DNA of 28,733 bases, taken from positions 1-28,733 of the forward strand of contig JBBQIR010000022.1 in the NCBI GenBank assembly GCA_038325105.1, given 5' to 3'. Shown here one piece after another: positions 8,053 to 16,482 of the stretch. The notes beneath the pieces were generated by a model, which was not told the DNA's origin, searched no databases, and was given only the letters and a program-made list of their open reading frames with translations. Each line of letters starts with the position of its first letter. Within the stretch, counting starts at the first letter, position 1. Source of the DNA: WSXY01 sp038325105 (lineage in GTDB: Bacteria; Actinomycetota; Coriobacteriia; Anaerosomatales; Anaerosomataceae). A program made the position numbers and the translations under genes.

Positions 8053-8079
8053 TCTCGGCCCCTTTGTGGGGAACCGAGA
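8053..8079 (-). terminator. Likely terminator of tRNA-Ser(CGA)
   Basis: On the minus strand, TCTCGG pairs with CCGAGA and CCCC with GGGG around an ACAAA loop, with two unpaired T. A GCGTTTTC stretch follows 3' of the hairpin. It lies just downstream of the tRNA gene. The T tract is displaced, so efficiency is uncertain. Confidence 0.5.
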
Positions 8080-8097
8080 CCGCGTATTGCCCGCATA

Positions 8098-8190
8098 TGG
8101 CGGAGGGGGAGGGATTCGAACCCTCGTAGGAGGGGATACCTCCTAAACAGTTTTCGAGACTGCCGCATTCAACCACTCTGCCACCCCTCC
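8098..8190 (-). tRNA. tRNA-Ser(CGA)
   Basis: Complete class II tRNA on the minus strand. The acceptor stem is GGAGGGG/CCCCTCC with discriminator G and encoded CCA (8100-8098). The anticodon loop CTCGAAA gives anticodon CGA, reading UCG. The long variable arm expected for serine is present, as is the TTCGAAT T-loop. The first 27 bases are identical to tRNA-Ser(TGA) at 11159. Confidence 0.96.
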
Positions 8191-8228
8191 GCAGGGGTGA
8201 ACGGCCGTGGAGGCCGGGAAGGTCGTGA

Positions 8229-8321
8229 TGGCGGAGAGTCAGGGATTCGAACCCTGGATACGGTTTAACGCCGCATACACGATTTCCAGTCGTGCTCCTT
8301 AAACCACTCGGACAACTCTCC
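8229..8321 (-). tRNA. tRNA-Ser(GGA)
   Basis: Complete class II tRNA on the minus strand, 38 bases upstream of tRNA-Ser(CGA). The acceptor stem is GGAGAGT/ACTCTCC with encoded CCA. The anticodon stem CACGA/TCGTG encloses loop CTGGAAA, anticodon GGA, reading UCU and UCC. The long variable arm and TTCGAAT T-loop are present. Confidence 0.96.
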
Positions 8322-8449
8322 GCGCGCGCGTCAAACTGACGCGAAAGTGCAAACGCGAGTATACCCAGGATGCGCTAGCCCGGCAAACGCCGACAAAGGT
8401 ACACTCAGAGGCAGCCATCTCTCACCCATGCCGCCGAAAGGAGCGCCCC

Positions 8450-9172
8450 ATGTCCGTCCGCAGAGCACTTGCCATGACGCTCGTGCTCCTCTTGATGGTT
8501 CCCTTTCTCGGTTGTTCATCCGGCGGCGGAACTCCGTCCGATGTGGCAAGTCCTGGCACCACCGGTGGATCCGTAGCATCCGACGAGATCGGTGACCTCG
8601 ACGCCCTCAAAGCGCACCTCGCCGAGAAGTATGCTGACACCGAGTGGTACCCGCACATCACCGATCTGACGGTCGAGAATCAACTCGGCGCAAGCGTGAT
8701 TGTCGGCACGATGGATCTGACCCTCACCGACGAACCGAGCATGAAGCTCGCCGGCGATGCGAACAACGCGATCTCGAACGCGCAGCCCACGTTCGCTACC
8801 AACTCGAGCATGCGCGGGACCGGTACCGGGTTCATCGGTGCCGGTTGGGGGCAGAAGACCGCGGTCGAGGCGCTCAACCTCCCCGCCGCCCCCACAGACG
8901 CGGCCGGGATGAAGTCGTGGATCGACGAGGTCTTCGGCGATTCCGGGGAGCCGTGGGTCGCTGCGATCACGTCCGTGTCCGGCACGGGCAGCACGCTTCT
9001 CATCAAGACGAACCTGCCGTACAACCCGGAGACGCCGCTCATCGGTCAGCGGATTAGTAGCGCAGTCGCACTATCCGGACAGACGTTCGCAACACAAGTC
9101 GATGTGCTCTCCTCGGATGGCAACAACTACCTGATCATGGGACAGCCCTGGCCGAGTTCGCTCACGTACTAG
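8450..9172 (+). CDS. Lipoprotein of unknown function
   Basis: The 240-residue product has a lipoprotein signal: basic MSVRRA, a hydrophobic core, then the lipobox FLGC with Cys22, followed by a flexible Ser/Gly/Thr linker to about residue 48. The remainder is a soluble domain of about 190 residues with no motif I recognise. An ideal ribosome site (GAAAGGAG) precedes the ATG. It should be anchored to the outer face of the cytoplasmic membrane. The next gene begins 12 bases downstream in the same direction, so the two are probably cotranscribed and may work together at the envelope. Confidence 0.85.
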   Translation: MSVRRALAMTLVLLLMVPFLGCSSGGGTPSDVASPGTTGGSVASDEIGDLDALKAHLAEKYADTEWYPHITDLTVENQLGASVIVGTMDLTLTDEPSMKLAGDANNAISNAQPTFATNSSMRGTGTGFIGAGWGQKTAVEALNLPAAPTDAAGMKSWIDEVFGDSGEPWVAAITSVSGTGSTLLIKTNLPYNPETPLIGQRISSAVALSGQTFATQVDVLSSDGNNYLIMGQPWPSSLTY

Positions 9173-9184
9173 GAGGACCGAATC

Positions 9185-9808
9185 ATGTCTGAAGTCGGCG
9201 GATTCTGCACACACTGTGGCACTCCCCTCACGCCCGAGAACGCGTTTTGCACGCGCTGCGGGGCCGCGATTCCCGCATCGGCGCCAGCTTCTGTCCCGCC
9301 CCAGGCCCCCGGGGCTGCCGCGCAGCCGCAGCCTCCGTCGGCAGATGAACAGGTGCTTTCGATACTCGGCGGGCTGACTCAGTCGAGTGGGTTCATGGGC
9401 CTGAAGAAGACCTCGTATACGCTGATCATGACGAACCAGCGGCTCGTCTTCGCCCAACTCACGCCGGCGATGCTGAAGGTCGCGATGGAGTCGGCGCGGG
9501 CCGACGCCAAGTCAGAAGGCGGCGGCTTCTTCAAGCAGTGGGGTGCTCAGATCTCCGCCTCGTTCCAGTATGCCGAGAAGTACTGGCAAATCGCGCCGGA
9601 TGCCGCGCTTGCCGAGACGCCCGGAAACTTCGTGATCGACCGCGGGGCGATACTCAAGATGAAGCTGCACGCGGGCATGACGCGCGACGAGGCTGCTGAC
9701 GACCCTGACTACGTGACGATCAAGACGACCGGCGGCAAGTACAAAATGGAGCTCTCTGGCGGCAGGTCGCACGCTCAGAAGGTGCTCGTCAGCGCCGGAC
9801 TGATCTAG
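9185..9808 (+). CDS. Zinc-ribbon protein with PH-like domain
   Basis: This 207-residue protein begins with a double-CxxC zinc ribbon (CTHCGT and CTRCGA, residues 8-28). A Pro/Ala-rich linker to about residue 50 follows, then a domain whose YTLIMTNQRLVFAQL strand pair is typical of bacterial PH-like folds; the C-terminal YVTIKTTGGKYKMEL fits the same fold. No membrane helix is evident, so it is probably cytoplasmic or peripherally bound. AGGAGG precedes the ATG. It shares the zinc-ribbon opening with the proteins at 1373 and 26288, but the rest of the chain differs. Specific role unknown. Confidence 0.82.
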   Translation: MSEVGGFCTHCGTPLTPENAFCTRCGAAIPASAPASVPPQAPGAAAQPQPPSADEQVLSILGGLTQSSGFMGLKKTSYTLIMTNQRLVFAQLTPAMLKVAMESARADAKSEGGGFFKQWGAQISASFQYAEKYWQIAPDAALAETPGNFVIDRGAILKMKLHAGMTRDEAADDPDYVTIKTTGGKYKMELSGGRSHAQKVLVSAGLI

Positions 9809-9824
9809 GAGTCACGCCCGGAAA

Positions 9825-10055
9825 TCAGGCGAGCTCTCGCACCCGCTGCGCCGCTGCGTGGGCGAGATCGGGCCCGACGACGAGCTTGAGTTGCTGTAAG
9901 AGGTTGTCCGCGATAGCGGGCAGGTCGACACGCGATATCGAATCAGGGCTCTTGCCGATGCGCTTGCTCTCCAGGTCGACCGATACGGTCGCAAGCACCG
10001 TCCCCACGATGGGGCGGAGCACTTCTTCAATGCGCTCTGCAAGCAGGTTAGACAC
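9825..10055 (-). CDS. Small hypothetical protein
   Basis: A protein of about 76 residues, mostly helical and charged (LLAERIEEVLRPIVGTVLATVSVD, then LPAIADNLLQQLKLVVG). I do not recognise it. I chose the GTG at 10055 because GAGGA lies upstream and it overlaps the stop of the membrane-protein gene by eight bases; an ATG at 10085 would add ten residues. The overlap and shared strand imply cotranscription with that gene. The reading frame has residue composition of a real protein, whereas the overlapping frames are Ser/Arg-rich shadows. Confidence 0.6.
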   Translation of the reverse strand: MSNLLAERIEEVLRPIVGTVLATVSVDLESKRIGKSPDSISRVDLPAIADNLLQQLKLVVGPDLAHAAAQRVRELA

Positions 10056-10524
10056 CGAGGCCGTCCTCGTCTTGAGCAGCGACATCGACGTCGATTACCG
10101 AGATGAGATTCTGCTCTTCACCCGTGAGGCGGCCTAGAAACCTAGACATCGCTCGCCACACGCGATGGAAGTACACGCCGAAGAGGACCATCGCAACAAT
10201 CGAGAGCAGATCGGCGCCGAGCCTTGCCTGCTCGGCGCTGAATCCCGTTGGCACGAACCGCGCGATCCAGCCAACAAGCACCGAGGCTGTCAGGCACACG
10301 ACCGCGAGAATGGCATACGTGATGTTGTCGGCGATTGCCGCGCCCTGGGCCAGCTTCCGCAGCGAGAGCATCTCCAGCAGCAGAACTGCAGCGGCAACGA
10401 GACCGACGAGACCGGATCCGGTCAGTAGGGATTGGGGCACTTCGCCCGCGCCGACGGCATACGCCGAAGACGGCACGCCCAGAACGAGGAGTCCGGTGAT
10501 CAGTGCGACTCTGCGTATGCGCAT
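10048..10524 (-). CDS. Small multi-helix membrane protein
   Basis: About 158 residues from the ATG at 10524, which follows AAGGAAGGAAG; upstream in-frame starts lack such a site. It opens with a signal peptide or first helix (MRIRRVALITGLLVLGVPSSAYA). Three hydrophobic segments follow (about residues 36-52, 67-88 and 103-120) and an acidic C-terminus (VIDVDVAAQDEDG). No known family is recognised. It lies 85 bases downstream of tadA and overlaps the small gene downstream, so a three-gene transcript is possible. Confidence 0.7.
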   Translation of the reverse strand: MRIRRVALITGLLVLGVPSSAYAVGAGEVPQSLLTGSGLVGLVAAAVLLLEMLSLRKLAQGAAIADNITYAILAVVCLTASVLVGWIARFVPTGFSAEQARLGADLLSIVAMVLFGVYFHRVWRAMSRFLGRLTGEEQNLISVIDVDVAAQDEDGLGV

Positions 10525-10609
10525 GATCTTCCTTCCTTGCTTAACCGACAGGTGCACATACTGTGTACCGCAGTATCGTCCCGACCCCGCGCAAGCAACG
10601 TGCGAACGG

Positions 10610-11098
10610 TCACAATTCGACGACCACCGGCGGTGCAACACTCTTCTTAGCTCGAAGTAGACCAAAGAAGTCCTTGAGCAAGGCAGAACTTTCCTCGGCA
10701 AGAATACCGGAAGTGACGGCGAAGCGGTGATTCAACCGTTCGTCGCTGGAGAGATCGTAGAGCGTTCCGACGGCACCGGCCTTCGGGTCGGTGGTGCCGT
10801 ACACGAGGCGCTCGATGCGTGCCTGGTGCATAGCGCCGGCGCACATCGGACATGGTTCGAGCGTGACGTAGACGGTGCAGTCCGACAGCCGCCACCGGCC
10901 GAGTCGCTGTGAGGCTTCGCGAATTGCGACGAGTTCCGCATGCGCGGTCGGGTCGTTATCCATCTCGCGCGTGTTGTGCGCCCGCGAGACGATCGCGCCC
11001 TCACACACGACGATCGCCCCGATAGGGACTTCGCCCTCGGCAACGGCCAGCCTGGCTTCTTCAAGCGCGAGCGCCATGTATGCGGTGTCTGCGTCCAT
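10610..11098 (-). CDS. tadA: tRNA-specific adenosine deaminase
   Basis: The 162-residue product has the zinc-dependent deaminase signature: His53-Ala-Glu55 and PCPMC (Cys83, Cys86), with the N-terminal MALALEEARLAVAEGEVPIGA typical of TadA. TadA converts A34 to inosine in the anticodon of tRNA-Arg(ACG), so that it can read CGU, CGC and CGA. That substrate tRNA is encoded in this window at 18673. Length is normal for the family. The gene is divergent from tRNA-Ser(TGA), with about 60 bases between them that must hold both promoters. Confidence 0.95.
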   Translation of the reverse strand: MDADTAYMALALEEARLAVAEGEVPIGAIVVCEGAIVSRAHNTREMDNDPTAHAELVAIREASQRLGRWRLSDCTVYVTLEPCPMCAGAMHQARIERLVYGTTDPKAGAVGTLYDLSSDERLNHRFAVTSGILAEESSALLKDFFGLLRAKKSVAPPVVVEL

Positions 11099-11158
11099 AC
11101 CCAGAATGCTACACTACTGCCGCCGAGGAGCGCTTCATCGTGCTCTCGCGTCACCCAC

Positions 11159-11248
11159 GGAGGGGTGGCAGAGTGGTTGAATGCGACGGTCTTGAAAACC
11201 GTTGGGCCCGCAAGGGTCTCGTGGGTTCGAATCCCACCCCCTCCGCCA
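11159..11248 (+). tRNA. tRNA-Ser(TGA)
   Basis: Complete class II tRNA. The acceptor stem is GGAGGGG/CCCCTCC with encoded CCA. The anticodon stem ACGGT/ACCGT encloses loop CTTGAAA, anticodon TGA, reading UCA and by wobble UCG. It has a long variable arm and a TTCGAAT T-loop. Its first 27 bases match tRNA-Ser(CGA). Confidence 0.96.
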
Positions 11249-11398
11249 TAAAGCTCACGTTGGAGCCCTCGCTCTGAGTGATCAGATCGGGGGTTCCTTT
11301 CGTTATCGGGTAGCCCTCCGCCTCGCCGTTCTAGTGGCCTGTCGAGAAGCGGAATACGCGAAGATGGGCGACCGCTCGATTAGAGTAAGCGGCAGCTG

Positions 11399-11410
11399 CC
11401 TCACGTGAGG
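11399..11410. repeat. 12-base perfect palindrome after the oxidoreductase gene
   Basis: CCTCACGTGAGG is self-complementary and sits two bases beyond the stop of the oxidoreductase gene. It has no loop and no following T tract, so it is not a good terminator. It could be a protein-binding site or chance. No other structure is seen between 11249 and 11412. Confidence 0.3.
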
Positions 11411-11412
11411 TC

Positions 11413-12921
11413 TCAGTGGCTGGCGATCGAAACGGCCTTCTTCGGCCAGCGATGTTCGGTGACGGCCACAACTAGCGCATCCGCGAGATCGGCTCGCCTG
11501 GTGCGTCCACCGCCCCTTATTGCGTTGCCTTCAACTACCTCATAGTCTCCCAGCGGCTGGTCGTAGAGGCCGCCGGGGCGCAGAATCGTCCACTCTAGGT
11601 CACAGGCCTTGAGCTCATCCTCCATGCGACGCATGTCGCGAATCGGCTCGCCGAGGAGTTTGCGGAAGATGCGCAGTGGCAATGCCAGCCCGTCGTCCGG
11701 TTCAGACCCCACGCCTTGCGCGGATATGACCGAGATCGGCTTGCATCCGTGCTTGGCCATGGCGGCGACTATGATCCTCACAGCTGCCGAGAAGACCGGA
11801 GCTTTCTCTTTGCGAGTCGACCCCAGCGCTGAGATAACGGCGTCCGCTCCCTTGATGGCGTGGTCGACTGCGGCCTTGTCGCGAGCGTCACCTACGATGA
11901 CTTCGAGTCGGGTGTTGGAGATCGAGAACTTGTTCGGGTCGCGCAGAAACGCCCGGACGGAATGACCTTTGTCGAGTAATTCCTGGACGACCATGCGACC
12001 TGTCTGGCCGGAAGCACCGAACACCGTCACCACCTTCGGAGTCAGCCTGTCCGGCTCGGTCAACTTGGCACCGGTGGGCGTGAAGCAACTGGAGTTTCGC
12101 TCAGCCCACTGGGCCAGAGTGGTTGGTGGTCGGCCGATCAGCTTCTGGAGCTCATCGGTAGTGCCAGCCGCCATGCCGAACTTAGCGATGGCGTAGATCG
12201 AACCCATGACCGAGACGAACTCGTCATCGTGCCCGGCGAGCTTCATGTGCGCCTTGAACTGCTTTGCGCTCGGTCGCGGGTAGGTTATCCGACGATCACA
12301 TGCCTTGGATAGAGTCTCAGCCACCTGCTCGTAGGTCAGAGCGTCACTGCCGGTCAGTTCATAGGCCTTGCGGTCATGACCTGTGGTCGTCAGCACGACA
12401 GCTGCAGCTTCACCAATGTCGGCTACGTCGATGAAGTTGGTACGACCTCGGCCTGCCGGAACGTAGACCTCGTCACGTTCGCAGATGTCGGCTCGGTGCG
12501 TGGTCGATAGGTTCTGCATGAAGAAGCTGGGACGCAGGAACGTCCACGAAAGACCACTCTTCTTGAGGTACTGCTCGATGCCATGGTGCGGCACGAACGG
12601 ATTGGAGCCTGCGCCCTGAACAGACAGGAACACGACCTGTGTGATACCCGCATCGCGCATGGCGTCAATGAACGGATGCATCGCCTTCGGGTCGGACATA
12701 CGCGGTGGGCGAAGCAAGAAGACGCGGTCGACTCCCTCAAGCGCGCCGACGAACGTGGACGGGTCCTCGAAGTCGAGTGGCACAGAAACTGAGCCTTCCA
12801 CCACGTGTCTGCCGGGACCCGGGAAAACGGCTGAATGGGTATCAGCCCCGCGCTTGACGAGCTGAGTTGCCACTTCCGTACCTACATTACCGGTCGAGCC
12901 GGTGACCAGAACGGTCTTCAC
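11413..12921 (-). CDS. Tandem NmrA-like/atypical SDR double-domain oxidoreductase
   Basis: This 502-residue protein contains two Rossmann-type domains in tandem. The first (about residues 1-285) opens with VTGSTGNVGTEV and resembles NmrA-like or quinone-reductase-type atypical SDRs (LRPSFFMQNL, then FIDVADIGEAAAVVL). The second (about residues 297-502) restarts with VFGASGQTGRMV and has LRPGGLYD near its end, like NAD(P)H-binding flavin-reductase-type proteins. Both dinucleotide-binding glycine motifs are intact. The GTG start overlaps the stop of the MarR gene as GTGA, so the two are translationally coupled. Regulation by MarR through the operator at 13377 is likely. The substrate is unknown; quinones or electrophiles are plausible. 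Confidence 0.82.
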   Translation of the reverse strand: MKTVLVTGSTGNVGTEVATQLVKRGADTHSAVFPGPGRHVVEGSVSVPLDFEDPSTFVGALEGVDRVFLLRPPRMSDPKAMHPFIDAMRDAGITQVVFLSVQGAGSNPFVPHHGIEQYLKKSGLSWTFLRPSFFMQNLSTTHRADICERDEVYVPAGRGRTNFIDVADIGEAAAVVLTTTGHDRKAYELTGSDALTYEQVAETLSKACDRRITYPRPSAKQFKAHMKLAGHDDEFVSVMGSIYAIAKFGMAAGTTDELQKLIGRPPTTLAQWAERNSSCFTPTGAKLTEPDRLTPKVVTVFGASGQTGRMVVQELLDKGHSVRAFLRDPNKFSISNTRLEVIVGDARDKAAVDHAIKGADAVISALGSTRKEKAPVFSAAVRIIVAAMAKHGCKPISVISAQGVGSEPDDGLALPLRIFRKLLGEPIRDMRRMEDELKACDLEWTILRPGGLYDQPLGDYEVVEGNAIRGGGRTRRADLADALVVAVTEHRWPKKAVSIASH

Positions 12922-13373
12922 AAGATGCCCGCTTTCTTCGAGTTGGCTGTCTCGGCCTGAGCACCGAGGCGCTGAAGCAGTGAGACCAGGGTCTTCAGTT
13001 CTTCCGCCGAGAGCGCTGATGCCGAGGCTGCCGAGACACTTTGGGCTGCGGCCATTACCGCAGGCAGAATCTGCTCCGCACGTTCGGTCAGCATGAAGAG
13101 GCGAGATCGACCGTCGTTCGGATTGGGCTCAGATGTAAGCCATGCGTCACGGGTCAGTCGATCGAGAAGGCCTGATGTGGTAGCGGCGTCCGTCTCGACA
13201 GCCTCAGAGATAGCGCGCGGGGTCAGGTTCTTCTCGTCACTGCGGGCGATCGCCAGCAGGACCGCCGCTTGCTGCGGGGTTAGGGCCGTCTCGGCAAGGG
13301 CCTCGCCGAGCTTCAGCCGAAACTGCCTCGTGGCACGGTTGAGCAGGTATCCGATATCTTGATGTTCCATCAT
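12918..13373 (-). CDS. MarR-family transcriptional regulator
   Basis: The 151-residue protein has the winged-helix layout of MarR regulators: LTPQQAAVLLAIARSDE, then LTPRAISEAVETDAATTSGLLDRLTRDAWL (recognition helix), then the wing with NPNDGRSRLFMLTERAE. It probably represses its own operon until a ligand is bound. The start is ATG at 13373 or the adjacent ATG at 13370; the AAGGAG ribosome site is four or seven bases away. That site lies inside one arm of the inverted repeat at 13377-13418. The gene is coupled to the downstream double-domain oxidoreductase by a GTGA overlap. Confidence 0.9.
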   Translation of the reverse strand: MMEHQDIGYLLNRATRQFRLKLGEALAETALTPQQAAVLLAIARSDEKNLTPRAISEAVETDAATTSGLLDRLTRDAWLTSEPNPNDGRSRLFMLTERAEQILPAVMAAAQSVSAASASALSAEELKTLVSLLQRLGAQAETANSKKAGIL

Positions 13374-13376
13374 GGT

Positions 13377-13418
13377 ACTCCTTCGTATACGTATTAGATG
13401 CTTAGTATACGAAGGAGT
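13377..13418. promoter_or_regulatory. Perfect 14-base inverted repeat, candidate MarR operator
   Basis: ACTCCTTCGTATAC (13377-13390) and GTATACGAAGGAGT (13405-13418) are perfect inverse complements around a 14-base spacer. Each arm holds a GTATAC core, and the core centres are 20 bases apart, or about two helical turns. The left arm contains the marR ribosome site and the right arm contains the -10 box. A repressor bound here would cover the promoter. Confidence 0.75.
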
Positions 13419-13432
13419 TGTAAGAACTGCAA
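13404..13432 (-). promoter_or_regulatory. Promoter of marR-oxidoreductase operon
   Basis: On the minus strand TTGCAG (13432-13427) and TATACT (13409-13404) are 17 bases apart. The -10 lies within the right arm of the inverted repeat. Transcription would start near 13397, leaving a leader of about 24 bases. Confidence 0.65.
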
Positions 13433-13455
13433 GACCTACCCGCGAGCCTGAGAGA

Positions 13456-13725
13456 TCACGGCGTCTGTGGCGGCTCCTCTACCGGTGCCGGACCGTAGAC
13501 GGCGTCTGGCGTGGGCTCAGGTGTCGACGTCGCAACCGGCGGTGGACCGTACACTGCCTCGGGATTTGGCCCGTAAAGCGCCCGGGGTATGCAGCCGGTC
13601 GACACTCCCAAGAGGATTGCCGCCACGGATACCGAGGCGAATCTCCTCAGGAAGTCCCTCCTGGCGAGCAATGCGTCGCTCGTGACCTCTGCGGCATCGG
13701 GTCGTGCCTGTTTCTCATTCTCCAT
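13456..13725 (-). CDS. Small Tat-type lipoprotein with YGPxP repeats, putative radical SAM substrate
   Basis: An 89-residue protein. Residues 1-20 are polar; ARRDFLR (21-27) fits a twin-arginine export motif; a hydrophobic segment leads to lipobox STGC with Cys45. The remaining 44 residues carry three copies of a YGPxP motif: Tyr51 (YGPNP), Tyr59 (YGPPP) and Tyr77 (YGPAP), spaced by Pro/Thr/Glu-rich linker. It starts 11 bases after the radical SAM gene and ends the operon. I recall radical SAM-associated lipoproteins of Bacteroidetes with YGxP-type motifs after the lipid cysteine; this looks like a relative with repeated motifs. I infer that the YGPxP units are modified by the neighbouring enzyme and that the product is exported folded or modified through Tat. 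The upstream in-frame start at 13821 lies inside the radical SAM gene and is rejected. Confidence 0.78.
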   Translation of the reverse strand: MENEKQARPDAAEVTSDALLARRDFLRRFASVSVAAILLGVSTGCIPRALYGPNPEAVYGPPPVATSTPEPTPDAVYGPAPVEEPPQTP

Positions 13726-13736
13726 CTCGCATCCCC

Positions 13737-14819
13737 CTACTCCAACAACTCCAGACAGCACGCGCTGCGATCGAGCTTCTGGTCCAACAGGTGGAACCCG
13801 CCTCCCTCGCAGAGGATCCAATGCTCACACCCCTCACACTGTTGGGCGAAGGCACTCGCCCGATCCTCGCGATACCTCGAGAAGCCGTTTTGCCAGATGT
13901 CCACAAACGAGTTCTCATGGATGTCGCCTTCGATGAAGTCCCGCGAGACGCTCGGGCAACCGGTGACCCTCCCATCGTGAAGTATCGTCCCGATGAGGAT
14001 GCCCGACGCGCAGTAGTGGAAATCATCGCGAACGACGCACTCCCACTCCGGTCCCCAGTAGCCCTCCTCGCTCAGGCTGACCTTGATCGCGCTCTGTGTC
14101 TGGCGCTGTCGCGCGATGAAGCCCAGCAGCTTCAGATAGTCGGGCTTGCCGAGCATGAGGCGCTCATTGCGGCCGGCTCGGCCCCGTGAGAACACGGGCG
14201 TGAACCGTACAGCGGTAACGCCGAGCTCGAGCAGCTCATCGACGAACTCGTCGAGGTGGTCGATGTTGATGCTGCTCACGCAGCAGATGACATCGAAGTT
14301 GCTGAAGAACCTATCATCGAGCAGCCGCCGGATGGCGGTCGTGACGATGTCGTAGCAGCCCTCGTGGTTCCTAAGCATGTCATGATCGCGGCGTGTTCCG
14401 TCGAGGCTGACCGAGATGGTCCTCAGGTTCGCCCGCTTGAGCCGCGCGATCGTGTCCTCGGTCAGGAGCATGCCGTTCGTTGTGATGCCCCACGGGAATC
14501 CCAGTTCAGCGGCGTAGGCGCCGACGTCGATGATCTCGTCGCGTACAAGCGGCTCACCGCCGATGATCGCGAACGTGCACTTCTCGGCAGGGTACGCCTC
14601 GGCTATCGAGCAGAGCTCGCGCTTGATCGACTCGCAGTCGATCTCGTCCTTGGCCGAGGAGTCGGACTTCACGCAGTCGCTCCCGCAGTGGCGGCACGAC
14701 AGGTTGCAGCGCAGAGTCGATTCCCAGAAGAGGTACCGCAGCGGCCTCGTCTTCTTGAGGAGCTCCTTGCGCGCGACGAACTCCTCCAACGCTTGCACTT
14801 TCAGGTCGATCGCGTCCAA
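13737..14819 (-). CDS. Radical SAM/SPASM-type enzyme, putative lipoprotein or peptide maturase
   Basis: A 360-residue protein from a TTG at 14819, chosen because GAAGGGG precedes it and it begins just after ridA; longer starts would overlap ridA. YLFWESTLRCNLSCRHCGSDC contains the CxxxCxxC cluster motif (Cys38, Cys42, Cys45) that binds the SAM-cleaving 4Fe-4S cluster. IIGGEPLVR is the GGE motif. The C-terminal third has YCASG, VTGCPS, QQCEGCEHWILC and ACC, a SPASM-like set of cysteines for auxiliary clusters, as in enzymes that modify ribosomal peptides. The FWE...RCNLSCRHCGS opening is like the rSAM/lipoprotein family (TIGR04133 as I recall it). It likely acts on the lipoprotein encoded 11 bases downstream, in the cytoplasm before export. 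Confidence 0.87.
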   Translation of the reverse strand: MDAIDLKVQALEEFVARKELLKKTRPLRYLFWESTLRCNLSCRHCGSDCVKSDSSAKDEIDCESIKRELCSIAEAYPAEKCTFAIIGGEPLVRDEIIDVGAYAAELGFPWGITTNGMLLTEDTIARLKRANLRTISVSLDGTRRDHDMLRNHEGCYDIVTTAIRRLLDDRFFSNFDVICCVSSINIDHLDEFVDELLELGVTAVRFTPVFSRGRAGRNERLMLGKPDYLKLLGFIARQRQTQSAIKVSLSEEGYWGPEWECVVRDDFHYCASGILIGTILHDGRVTGCPSVSRDFIEGDIHENSFVDIWQNGFSRYREDRASAFAQQCEGCEHWILCEGGGFHLLDQKLDRSACCLELLE

Positions 14820-14830
14820 GGAGAACCCCT

Positions 14831-15229
14831 TCAGAACAGTGGCGATACCCGGCGCAGCGCGACAAGTTCGATCTCGACCATCGCACCCATGGGAAGTCCT
14901 GCTACGGCAACGGTCGATCGCGCCGGGAACGGCGCGGTGAACCGCTGGCCGTACTCGGCATTCATCCCCGCAAAATCTCCCATCGTCGTCAGGAAGACGG
15001 TGCACTTCACGACGTCTTCGAGCGACAGTCCCGCGTCACGGAGAACCGCGTCGAGGTTGTCGAAGACCTGCGCTGTCTGCTCGGCTATGCCACCGGATAT
15101 GAGCATCCCGGTCGCCGGGTCGATCGGCGTCTGGCCCGAGAGGAACAGCACGTCGCCCGCCCAGACGCCATGCGAGTAGGGTCCGATCGCTGCCGGACCG
15201 CCCGGGCTGATGTGTGCGTTCCTGGTCAT
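14831..15229 (-). CDS. ridA: RidA family enamine/imine deaminase
   Basis: This 132-residue protein shows RidA features from end to end: SPGGPAAIGPYSHGVWAGDVLFLSGQTPIDPATG, then VFDNLDAVLRDAGLSLEDVVKCTVFL, then FPARSTVAVAGLPMGAMVEIELVAL. The Arg that binds carboxylate in active RidA is present in PARST. RidA hydrolyses reactive enamines and imines such as 2-aminoacrylate, formed by PLP enzymes acting on serine or threonine, which suits its place after tdh and kbl. The ATG at 15229 follows GAAGGGA. Spacing is 26 bases to kbl and 11 to the radical SAM gene, consistent with one transcript. Confidence 0.93.
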   Translation of the reverse strand: MTRNAHISPGGPAAIGPYSHGVWAGDVLFLSGQTPIDPATGMLISGGIAEQTAQVFDNLDAVLRDAGLSLEDVVKCTVFLTTMGDFAGMNAEYGQRFTAPFPARSTVAVAGLPMGAMVEIELVALRRVSPLF

Positions 15230-15255
15230 GAGTGAGTCCCTTCGCCGCCGAATGC

Positions 15256-16461
<1,206 letters not shown>

Positions 16462-16482
16462 CGGTCGCCTCCCGGTTGTGGC

